Of a DNA stretch of 6,137 nucleotides, positions 1-5,956 are shown piece after piece. The first letter of the stretch is position 1. Each line of letters opens with the position of its first letter. A program made the position numbers and the translations under genes. The notes under the pieces were generated by a model. That model saw nothing but the letters and a program-made list of their open reading frames with translations, made no database searches and was not told the DNA's origin. Origin of the DNA: Acidobacteriota bacterium (GTDB lineage: Bacteria; Acidobacteriota; Vicinamibacteria; Vicinamibacterales; 2-12-FULL-66-21); contig JACDCA010000364.1 of NCBI GenBank assembly GCA_013694635.1, positions 1-6,137 on the forward strand. Reading direction: 5' to 3'.

Positions 1-31
1 CGTGGGCTCGGAAGATGTGTATAAGAGACAG
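1..31 (+). other. Untrimmed Nextera/Tn5 sequencing adapter (artefact)
   Basis: Positions 13-31 read AGATGTGTATAAGAGACAG, the 19-base Tn5 mosaic end used in Illumina Nextera libraries. Positions 1-11 match the preceding part of the Nextera read-2 adapter (CGTGGGCTCGG). One extra A sits at the join (GGAAGATG instead of GGAGATG). Translated in the frame of the first gene it gives the known artefact peptide MGSEDVYKRQ; another frame gives MCIRDR. This is library sequence, not genomic DNA, and it does not show that a natural Tn5 element is present. Genuine sequence starts at position 32. Confidence 0.97.
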
Positions 32-799
32 GCGTCGGACGGCGTGCGGTTCGAACTGGGCATCAGGCTGGATCGTGTGGACACGTCATACGGCGAGCTG
101 CGGGTCCACTACGTGCGGAACAGCGACCATCAGTTCCGCGCCAGCGTCACAGGAGACGCGCTTCTCGTCGCTGCCGGACGCGCGCCAAGTATCGAAGGTC
201 TGAACCTCGGAGGCGCGGGAATCGCCGCGTCCAAGCAGGGCGTTACCGTCAACGATCGCCTTCAGACCACAAACCCGCGGGTTTACGCATCTGGTGACGT
301 CTGCTCCGCGTACAAGTTCACGCACGCCGCCGACGCCATGTCGCGCATCGTCATCGAGAACGCGTTGTTCTTCAGAAGACGCAAGGCGAGTGCGCTGGTG
401 ATACCGTGGGTGACGTACACGGACCCCGAAGTGGCGCACGTCGGGGCCTCCGAAGAGGACGTGGAGAAGAGCGACGGGCGGCTGAAGACCATCAGTGTCC
501 CGCTCGCCGAGATCGATCGCGCCATCGTGGACGACGAGACGGACGGTTTCGTGCACGTGTATCACGACCGCGGGCGCATCCGCGGCTGCACGATCGTCGC
601 GCCACATGCCGGAGAAATGATCGGTGAAGTGGCGTACGCGATGACGCATGGCGGCACGCTTTCCGGATTGTCGGCGACCATCCACCCTTACCCCACCCAG
701 GCGGAGGCGCTCCGAAAGGCCGGTGACATGTACCGCCGGCAGTCGCTCACGCCGCGCGTTCGCCGATGGCTGGCACGTTATTTCGCATGGACACGGTAG
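32..799 (+). CDS. FAD/NAD(P)-dependent disulfide oxidoreductase, C-terminal part (mercuric-reductase-like), 5' truncated
   Basis: This is the last ~255 residues of a class I pyridine nucleotide-disulfide oxidoreductase (glutathione reductase, lipoamide dehydrogenase and MerA family). Visible are the end of the NAD(P) domain with LLVAAGRAPSIEGLNL, the second FAD motif VYASGDVCS, and the dimerisation domain from about ALVIPWVTYTDPEVAHVG onward. HPYPTQAE supplies the His and Glu of the family's acid-base pair. The N-terminal FAD GxGxxG motif and the CxxxxC redox disulfide lie upstream of the contig end, so the active site cannot be checked. The ten residues encoded by positions 2-31 are adapter. 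The C-terminus is a basic helix ending ARYFAWTR and lacks the vicinal Cys pair that classical MerA uses to bind Hg(II). A true mercuric reductase is therefore unlikely despite the usual family name; a thiol, metalloid or quinone reductase is equally possible. It ends 18 bases before the next gene, consistent with one operon. Confidence 0.88.
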   Translation, partial: ASDGVRFELGIRLDRVDTSYGELRVHYVRNSDHQFRASVTGDALLVAAGRAPSIEGLNLGGAGIAASKQGVTVNDRLQTTNPRVYASGDVCSAYKFTHAADAMSRIVIENALFFRRRKASALVIPWVTYTDPEVAHVGASEEDVEKSDGRLKTISVPLAEIDRAIVDDETDGFVHVYHDRGRIRGCTIVAPHAGEMIGEVAYAMTHGGTLSGLSATIHPYPTQAEALRKAGDMYRRQSLTPRVRRWLARYFAWTR

Positions 800-805
800 T
801 GACCC

Positions 806-820
806 TTGGTGCCCCTCATG
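806..820 (+). promoter_or_regulatory. Ambiguous translation start of the radical SAM/methyltransferase gene
   Basis: Three in-frame starts lie close together: TTG at 806, GTG at 809 and ATG at 818. None has a convincing Shine-Dalgarno sequence. I chose ATG 818 because it is the standard codon and the PqqD-like similarity begins only about ten residues later, so the four extra residues add nothing recognisable. The gap from the preceding stop (797-799) is too short for a promoter, so translation probably depends on coupling with the upstream gene. Confidence 0.5.
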
Positions 821-3301
821 CAAACACGAATAGATGATCAGACAGTGCTTCGAGCGCCAGCCACGATCGTCGAACGCGCGGCGGGCGCGGCGATCGCCGT
901 TGATCCCGCTGCACCGAACTGGATCGCGACTGACGACAACGGTCTGCGTATCCTCCGATACCTGGACGGTCGCACGCCGCTCCGGGATGTCGTTCGCGCC
1001 TACGCTGCCGATTCAGGTCTCGATCTCGCGCGAGCCTGGCTGCACGTTGACACGTTCGCGCGCGATGGGCTGCGACAGCGGTTCATCTCGACAGACGGCG
1101 CCGTCCCGTTGCCGTATCTGGGCAGGGCGGCATACCTGCGCACCGACCGGCTGCGCGAGTTCTGGATCCAGGTCAACGACTTCTGCAATCTCGCCTGCGA
1201 GCACTGCCTCGTCTCTTCAGGGCCGGAGCGCGCGCAGGGGCTGCCCGGCCCTGCCGTCCGCTCGGCGATCGACCAGGCGGTCGCACTCGGCGTCGAGCGG
1301 TTCTACCTGACCGGCGGGGAGCCGCTCGCCCGGCCCGACGCGGTCGACCTGATCCAGCACATCGCCGGGACACACGAGCGCGAGCTCGTGCTGATGACCA
1401 ATGGCACGACCCTGAAGGCGGATCGTCTGCGGACGCTGGCGGCGCTGCCGCCGGAGCGGCTGCGCGTGCAAATCAGTTTGGATGGCGCGACATCCGAAGT
1501 CAACGACCCGATTCGCGGCGCCGGCACGTTCGACCGGATCCGCGACGGCATCCGCGCGGCAGTGCGTGCAGGCCTGCGGACGACCATCACGATGACACTC
1601 CTGCGGCACAACCTCTCGAACGCCGCGGCGCTCGTGGAGCTCGCTGCGGAGCTGGGTGTGTCGAACGTTCACCTCCTGTGGCCGCACCGCCGCGGCCGGC
1701 TTCTGACCGGCCCCTTTGCGAGTCTGCCGGCGGCGAACGACATTCTCGAGGCCGTTCGCCACGCGCGAGAAGTGGCGCGCGCGAGAGGCGTGACGATCGA
1801 CAACGTCGAGGAGCTCCGGCTCCGGTTCGACGGCACGCCCGGCGTCAAGAACGACCTGGCGGGCGCCGGCTGGACGAGTCTCTGCCTCTCGACCGACGGC
1901 GGTATCTATCCTTCTGCGTCCATGGCCGGCGTGCCGGAGCTGCACTGCGGCAGCGTGCTGGATGCGCCCCTGGAGACCATCTGGAAGCAGAGCCCGGTGC
2001 TGAAGGACCTGCGCGGCGCGACCGTCGAGCAGAAGGCGCAGTGCCGGACCTGTCACTGGAAGTTCCTCTGCGGCGGGGGAGACCTGGAACACGGCTACTG
2101 GGCTTCAGGAGGTTCGTCCGGAAAAGGCAGCTTTCTCGGTCACGACCCGTACTGTGACCTGTATCAGGGCCTGGCGCGAGATGCCTTCAAGGAGCTCGTC
2201 TCAGAAGGCCGCTCGACGATCCAGCCGCGATCCGGCTTCGACCGGCCTGTCGTCCTGCGCGGCATGGGCGAGCGCACGGTGCACGACGAGGCGGCGATCG
2301 TGCGCACCACACATTCGGCGTGCGTGCTCTCGGAGGAGGTTGCCGATCGGTCACGTGCCGAGGTCCGGCAGTTCTACGGACATGCGGCCGAAGAGCCGCA
2401 GGCGGAACTGTGCTGCCCCGTCCGTCCGGATGCCGAGGATCTCGCGCACATCCCGCCGGAGGTGGTGGAGCGCTTCTATGGGTGCGGCAGTCCGGTGTCC
2501 GCGGCATCCCCGCAGAAGGGCGAGACCCTGGTCGATCTCGGTTCCGGCGCCGGCATCGATTGCTTCATCGCGGCCCGCCGCGTGGGATCCGGCGGTCGTG
2601 TCTTCGGCATCGACATGACGGACCAGATGTTGACGGTCGCGCGCGAGTCACAGCCGCGCGTGGCGGCGGCCCTGGGGTACGACAATGTCGAGTTCCACAA
2701 GGGCATTCTCGAGCAGATTCCGCTCGAAGGGGCGTCGGCCGACATCGTCACGTCGAACTGTGTCATCAACCTGTCGCCCGACAAGCCGGCGGTGTTTCGC
2801 GAGATCTGGCGTGTGCTCAGGGACGGCGGCCGGACCGTCATTGCCGACATCGTGGCCGACGGCGAGGTGCCGCCGCCGATGCGCGCGGACGGGCAGTTGT
2901 GGGGCGAGTGCATCAGCGGAGCACTGTCGGAGGACGGCTTGCTCGCCGCGCTCGAGCGCGCCGGCTTCTATGGCATCTCGGTGCTGAGGAAGACCTTCTG
3001 GCGGGAGGTGGAGGGCACTCGCTTTTACTCCGTCACGGTCCGAGGCTTCAAGTTCGAGAAGAAAGCGGGCTGCCGGTATATCGGCCAGTACGCGGTGTAT
3101 CTCGGACCGATGAAGAGCGTCACCGACGAGGAAGGCCACCTGTTCCCGCGCGGTATCCCGGTGGAAGTCTGCTCCGACACGGCCACCAAGTTGGCCGCGG
3201 CGCCCTACGCCAGCGCCTTTGCCGTCATCGAGGGTGAGGCCGGCAGCGCCAGCTTCAGCAGCGGCGAGGACTGCTGTGGCCCTGACGGGAACTGCTGCTG
3301 A
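818..3301 (+). CDS. PqqD-like / radical SAM / SPASM / ArsM-like methyltransferase fusion protein
   Basis: 827 residues counted from ATG 818, one uninterrupted frame. Residues ~10-92 look PqqD-like (AVDPAAPNWIATDDNG, then RILRYLDGRTPLRDVV). Residues ~114-330 are a radical SAM core: CNLACEHC gives the CX3CX2C [4Fe-4S] ligands Cys123, 127 and 130, followed by TGGEP (165-169) and VQISLDGA (217-224). Residues ~352-450 are a SPASM domain with Cys356, 377, 409, 412, 418 and 446. After a ~50-residue linker, ~500-745 is a SAM methyltransferase of the ArsM type: VDLGSGAG, GIDM, and Cys556 (YGCG), Cys648 (SNCVINLSPDK) and Cys698 (GECISGAL), with a Cys pair at 532-533. Residues ~746-827 resemble the ArsM C-terminal domain (GQYAVYLG, VEVCSDTA) and end in DCCGPDGNCC. 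Likely cytoplasmic; predicted to methylate As(III) or a similar metalloid. The radical SAM substrate is unknown. The stop overlaps the next start by one base (TGATG). Confidence 0.9.
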   Translation: MQTRIDDQTVLRAPATIVERAAGAAIAVDPAAPNWIATDDNGLRILRYLDGRTPLRDVVRAYAADSGLDLARAWLHVDTFARDGLRQRFISTDGAVPLPYLGRAAYLRTDRLREFWIQVNDFCNLACEHCLVSSGPERAQGLPGPAVRSAIDQAVALGVERFYLTGGEPLARPDAVDLIQHIAGTHERELVLMTNGTTLKADRLRTLAALPPERLRVQISLDGATSEVNDPIRGAGTFDRIRDGIRAAVRAGLRTTITMTLLRHNLSNAAALVELAAELGVSNVHLLWPHRRGRLLTGPFASLPAANDILEAVRHAREVARARGVTIDNVEELRLRFDGTPGVKNDLAGAGWTSLCLSTDGGIYPSASMAGVPELHCGSVLDAPLETIWKQSPVLKDLRGATVEQKAQCRTCHWKFLCGGGDLEHGYWASGGSSGKGSFLGHDPYCDLYQGLARDAFKELVSEGRSTIQPRSGFDRPVVLRGMGERTVHDEAAIVRTTHSACVLSEEVADRSRAEVRQFYGHAAEEPQAELCCPVRPDAEDLAHIPPEVVERFYGCGSPVSAASPQKGETLVDLGSGAGIDCFIAARRVGSGGRVFGIDMTDQMLTVARESQPRVAAALGYDNVEFHKGILEQIPLEGASADIVTSNCVINLSPDKPAVFREIWRVLRDGGRTVIADIVADGEVPPPMRADGQLWGECISGALSEDGLLAALERAGFYGISVLRKTFWREVEGTRFYSVTVRGFKFEKKAGCRYIGQYAVYLGPMKSVTDEEGHLFPRGIPVEVCSDTATKLAAAPYASAFAVIEGEAGSASFSSGEDCCGPDGNCC

Positions 3302-4425
3302 TGTCTGTCACTCTCGCGGTCCTCACCGTGATCGCGGCGGCGGTCCTAGCCTTCGCCAATGGCGCCAACGACGTCTCGAAAGGTGTGGCGACGCTTGCGG
3401 GGACAGGACGCGCGTCGTATCGGACGGCCATCGCCTGGGGCACGTTGTGGACGTTCGCCGGCGGCCTGGCATCGCTGGTGATTTCCGTCGGACTGGTTCA
3501 CGCGTTCACCTCGGCGATCGTGGGGCCCGATGTGCTCGCGCTGTCGACCTTCCCCCTGGCGGTGGCCGCGGGCGCAGCCGCGTGGGTGATCTTTGCGTCG
3601 ATCACCGGGCTTCCGGTCTCGACGACGCATGCACTGACGGGCGCCATCGTGGGGGTCGCCCTGATGGCAGGGGGCACCAGCGCCATCAGGTGGTGGATCC
3701 TGCTCTCCGCAATCGCGGCACCGCTTGCGCTGAGCCCTCTCGTGTCTGCGGCCGTCGGCTACGGCATGCACGCCGTCGCTGCGCGGGTATCGCCTGCGTG
3801 CGTATGCGTCACGGAGGATACCTCTCTGGGGGCCGTCGGCCCCGACGGGACGGCCACAGGCACGCTCTTCACGGGCCGCACCGTCAGCACGTGCACGTGC
3901 GCTGCCGGTGACGAGAACCTGTTGGACCGTAGCGCCGGCGACGGTTGGCGCATGATGCCCGCCGGCGTGCTGCACTGGGGCGCGGCAGCGGCACTGAGCT
4001 TCGCGCGCGGCGTCAACGACACCGCGAAGATCGCGGCGATCGGCGCCTTTGGCCTGGCGACGCTGCGGGCGGACCTGTGGGTCGCCTTCGTGGTCGTGGC
4101 TGTCGCCATGGCGGTTGGCAGCTACGCCGCCGGCGTGCGAGTGACCCGGACGCTCGGCGAGCGCGTTGTCCAGATGGACCAGGACACCGGCCTGGCCGCG
4201 TCGGTCGTGAGTGCGGCGCTCGTGCTGGCGGCGTCCTTTTACACGCTGCCGGTGTCGACGACGCACGTCGCGACGGGCGCGATCGTCGGCGCCGGGCTTC
4301 GCCAGGATCCTGCGGCCGTCCGCTGGCATCGCGTTGGCGGACTCGTGAGCGCGTGGATCGTCACACTGCCCATCGCGGCGTCGCTGGCGGCGCTTGCAGT
4401 GTGGGCGCTTGGGGCAGGGGCATGA
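3301..4425 (+). CDS. PiT-family inorganic phosphate transporter
   Basis: 374-residue integral membrane protein of the PiT (PHO-4) family, which moves metal-phosphate or phosphate with a cation across the inner membrane. Both halves of the family's internal repeat are visible: FANGANDVSKGVATLAGTG (18-36) with TGLPVSTTHALTGAIVG (102-118), and FARGVNDTAKIAAIGAFG (234-251) with LPVSTTHVATGAIVG (316-330). Hydrophobic membrane segments flank them. Between the halves is a hydrophilic loop (~162-218) holding two CXC pairs, Cys167/169 and Cys198/200, not part of the core PiT signature. ATG 3301 begins on the last base of the preceding TGA, so it is probably translated by coupling. PiT carriers usually also accept arsenate; next to an ArsM-like enzyme this gene may supply arsenate, restore phosphate under arsenate stress, or carry another oxyanion. 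Substrate and direction are inferred from the family only. Confidence 0.92.
   Translation: MSVTLAVLTVIAAAVLAFANGANDVSKGVATLAGTGRASYRTAIAWGTLWTFAGGLASLVISVGLVHAFTSAIVGPDVLALSTFPLAVAAGAAAWVIFASITGLPVSTTHALTGAIVGVALMAGGTSAIRWWILLSAIAAPLALSPLVSAAVGYGMHAVAARVSPACVCVTEDTSLGAVGPDGTATGTLFTGRTVSTCTCAAGDENLLDRSAGDGWRMMPAGVLHWGAAAALSFARGVNDTAKIAAIGAFGLATLRADLWVAFVVVAVAMAVGSYAAGVRVTRTLGERVVQMDQDTGLAASVVSAALVLAASFYTLPVSTTHVATGAIVGAGLRQDPAAVRWHRVGGLVSAWIVTLPIAASLAALAVWALGAGA
4411..4414 (+). promoter_or_regulatory. Weak ribosome binding site for the TVP38 gene
   Basis: GGGG lies seven bases before ATG 4422, inside the end of the phosphate transporter gene. It is a weak Shine-Dalgarno match; a second G-run at 4417-4420 is too close to the start to serve. 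The ATGA overlap with the upstream stop supports this start independently. Confidence 0.35.
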
Positions 4426-5120
4426 CGAGGGGGCGCGCCCTGCTTGTCGCTCTCGTGGTCGCGGCGCTTGCCACTGCCGCGTACATCCTGCCGGTCGCCG
4501 ATTGGGTGACGACCCTCGCCGGGCGGGCGCGGAATACGGGCGCACTCGGCGTGGCGCTGTTCTTCGTGGCGTATGTCGTGAGCACCGTGGCGTTCCTGCC
4601 GGGATCGATTCTAACGCTCGCCGCGGGCTTCGCGTATGGACCGCTGTGGGGGATCGCGATTGCGTCGCCAGCGAGCGTCGCCGGCGCCACCTGCGCGTTC
4701 CTGCTCGGACGGACCCTGCTGCGCGGCTGGGCCGAGGCCCGCGTCGGTAAGTCGGCGCGTGTACGCGCGATCGATGCCGCGGTCAGCCGCGAGGGCTTCA
4801 AGATCGTCATGCTCCTGCGGCTGTCTCCGATCATTCCCTTCAACGCGCTGAATTACGCACTGAGTCTATCGAAGGTCAAGGTCCGCACCTATGTGCTGGC
4901 GTCGTTCCTGGGCATGTTGCCCGGAACGGCGATGTGGGTCTACCTCGGCTCGCTCGCACCCGCGGCGGCGGAACTCTCGTCGGCCGCCTCCGGCGGCGGC
5001 ACGACGCGGACGGTTCTCTATATCGCCGGCCTTGCGGCGACCGTTGCCGCAGCCGTGATCGGCGCGCGTGCCGCCAAGCGTGCCCTTGAGGCCCAACTGC
5101 AGGAGCCGACCTCATTATGA
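4422..5120 (+). CDS. TVP38/TMEM64 family (DedA/SNARE-associated) inner membrane protein
   Basis: 232 residues, a normal length for the family. After an N-terminal membrane segment (~5-25), the SNARE-associated (VTT/DedA superfamily) domain runs from about 40 to 180: FLPGSILTLAAGFAYGPLWG (58-77) with the Pro-Gly re-entrant region, GATCAFLLGR (88-97), then LRLSPIIPFNALNYALSLSK (132-151) and LGMLPGTAMWVYLGS (163-177). A last membrane helix (~196-215) precedes a short charged tail. DedA-superfamily proteins are linked to lipid flipping and proton-dependent transport; some TVP38-like genes neighbour or fuse with mercuric-reductase-like flavoproteins, and such a flavoprotein opens this operon. Start ATG 4422 is fixed by the ATGA overlap with the transporter stop. 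The reading frame stays open far upstream of ATG 4422, but that stretch lies inside the transporter gene and is a shadow frame. The exact substrate is unknown. Confidence 0.92.
   Translation: MTRGRALLVALVVAALATAAYILPVADWVTTLAGRARNTGALGVALFFVAYVVSTVAFLPGSILTLAAGFAYGPLWGIAIASPASVAGATCAFLLGRTLLRGWAEARVGKSARVRAIDAAVSREGFKIVMLLRLSPIIPFNALNYALSLSKVKVRTYVLASFLGMLPGTAMWVYLGSLAPAAAELSSAASGGGTTRTVLYIAGLAATVAAAVIGARAAKRALEAQLQEPTSL
5101..5105 (+). promoter_or_regulatory. Ribosome binding site for the DUF547 gene
   Basis: AGGAG lies eleven bases before ATG 5117, within the last codons of the TVP38 gene. It is the best Shine-Dalgarno match in the window, though the spacing is slightly long. It supports ATG 5117 together with the ATGA overlap and the signal peptide that begins there. 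Confidence 0.6.
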
Positions 5121-5956
5121 AGAAATCCCTGATTGCCTGCGGGCTCGTGATCGGCATCGCGCTCATTGCGCAGGCCACGTGTGGAGCGAGCGCGAACGCG
5201 TTCGACCACGAGTACCGCGCGTACGCCGATGTCCTGAAACGGCACGTTCGCTTCCCACACGTCGACTATGCCGCGCTGAAACGGGACCGCACACTACTCG
5301 ATCGCGTGGTGGGTGAATTCGATGCGCCCGCGGCTAGAGGCGAATCCGGCTGGACGCGCGAGCAGCGGATGGCGTTCTGGATCAACGCCTACAACGCGTT
5401 CACGCTGCGCGCGATCATCGATCACTACCCGATCCGCGGCAGCTGGTTCCCCCTTTATCCGCGCAACAGCATCCGCCAGATCGACGGCGTCTGGACGGAG
5501 CTGACGTGGCAGGCGGCGAGTCGCACCGTGACGCTCGACGACATCGAGCACCGCATCCTGCGGCCGACGTTCAAGGATGGGCGCATTCACTTCGCGGTCA
5601 ACTGCGCCTCGGCCTCCTGCCCGCCACTGGCCGCCGAGCCCTACCGACCGGGGACGCTCGATGCGCAGCTCGATGGAGCCGCTCGGGTATTTCTCGCGAG
5701 CCCGGAGGGCGTGCGCGTCGATGGGGAGACGCTGAGGGTCTCGAGCCTGTTCAAGTGGTACGGCGACGACTTCACCGACCAATATGCGCCGATTGTGCCC
5801 GGCAGCCGAGAGGCACGCGAGCGCGGGATCCTGGGCGTCATCGCCAAGTACGGACCGCCGGCCGCCGCCGAGCTGGCGCGCACCGGCCGCCCGGCGATCC
5901 GCTATCTCTCCTACGACTGGTCCCTGAACGACATCCAACAGCGAGGTCTCCCATGA
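5117..5956 (+). CDS. Exported DUF547 domain protein
   Basis: 279 residues. The N-terminus is a Sec signal peptide: MKKS, a hydrophobic stretch (~6-20), and a likely signal peptidase I site after ASA (24-26), so the protein is probably periplasmic or secreted. DUF547 hallmarks follow: MAFWINAYNAFTLRAIIDHYP (85-105), VTLDDIEHRILRPTFKD (138-154), IHFAVNCASASCPPLAAEPY (157-176) with conserved Cys163 and Cys168, SSLFKWYGDDF (209-219) and a C-terminal IRYLSYDWSLND (261-272). The domain's biochemical activity is not established; the invariant Asn-Cys and Ser-Cys-Pro positions suggest a thiol-based active site, but that is inference. Cys22 follows Ala-Thr rather than a good lipobox, so a lipoprotein is unlikely. 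It is translationally coupled by ATGA at both ends, to the TVP38 gene and the next exported protein, suggesting a shared membrane or envelope role. Confidence 0.92.
   Translation: MKKSLIACGLVIGIALIAQATCGASANAFDHEYRAYADVLKRHVRFPHVDYAALKRDRTLLDRVVGEFDAPAARGESGWTREQRMAFWINAYNAFTLRAIIDHYPIRGSWFPLYPRNSIRQIDGVWTELTWQAASRTVTLDDIEHRILRPTFKDGRIHFAVNCASASCPPLAAEPYRPGTLDAQLDGAARVFLASPEGVRVDGETLRVSSLFKWYGDDFTDQYAPIVPGSREARERGILGVIAKYGPPAAAELARTGRPAIRYLSYDWSLNDIQQRGLP
5943..5946 (+). promoter_or_regulatory. Ribosome binding site for the last gene
   Basis: GAGG sits six bases before ATG 5953, inside the end of the DUF547 gene. Spacing is ideal. With the ATGA overlap and the hydrophobic N-terminus it supports this start for a gene that otherwise has no visible stop in the window. 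Confidence 0.6.

Noticed and set aside
1..31. Natural Tn5 transposon end
   Set aside because: The mosaic end is preceded by Nextera adapter bases and lies exactly at the contig edge, so it is library sequence.
15..203. Short plus-strand frame beginning MCIRDR
   Set aside because: Its start is the Tn5 mosaic end read in another frame; the remainder is an out-of-frame shadow of the oxidoreductase.
86..823. 245-codon open frame on the minus strand opposite the oxidoreductase gene
   Set aside because: The plus-strand frame has clear family motifs; the minus frame has none and shows a His/Arg/Val-rich shadow composition.
1217..2092. 291-codon open frame on the minus strand inside the fusion gene
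   Set aside because: No motif or start signal, shadow-like composition, and fully covered by a well-supported radical SAM/SPASM domain on the other strand.
2198..2318. Possible assembly frameshift or gene boundary between the radical SAM and methyltransferase halves
   Set aside because: The frame is continuous through the linker with sensible composition, no stop, and no ribosome binding site or convincing internal start before the methyltransferase, so a real fusion is the simplest reading.
2320..3237. 305-codon plus-strand frame overlapping the methyltransferase half
   Set aside because: Arg/Gly-rich out-of-frame translation of the ArsM-like region, with no domain or ribosome binding site.
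3346..4545. 399-codon open frame on the minus strand opposite the PiT and TVP38 genes
   Set aside because: It is rich in Arg, Gly, Pro and His with no recognisable domain. It lies opposite a clear PiT gene and is a typical antisense shadow in GC-rich DNA.
5177..5185. Lipobox in the DUF547 signal peptide (Cys22)
   Set aside because: The residue before the Cys is Thr, not Gly, Ala or Ser. A better signal peptidase I site (ASA) follows directly.
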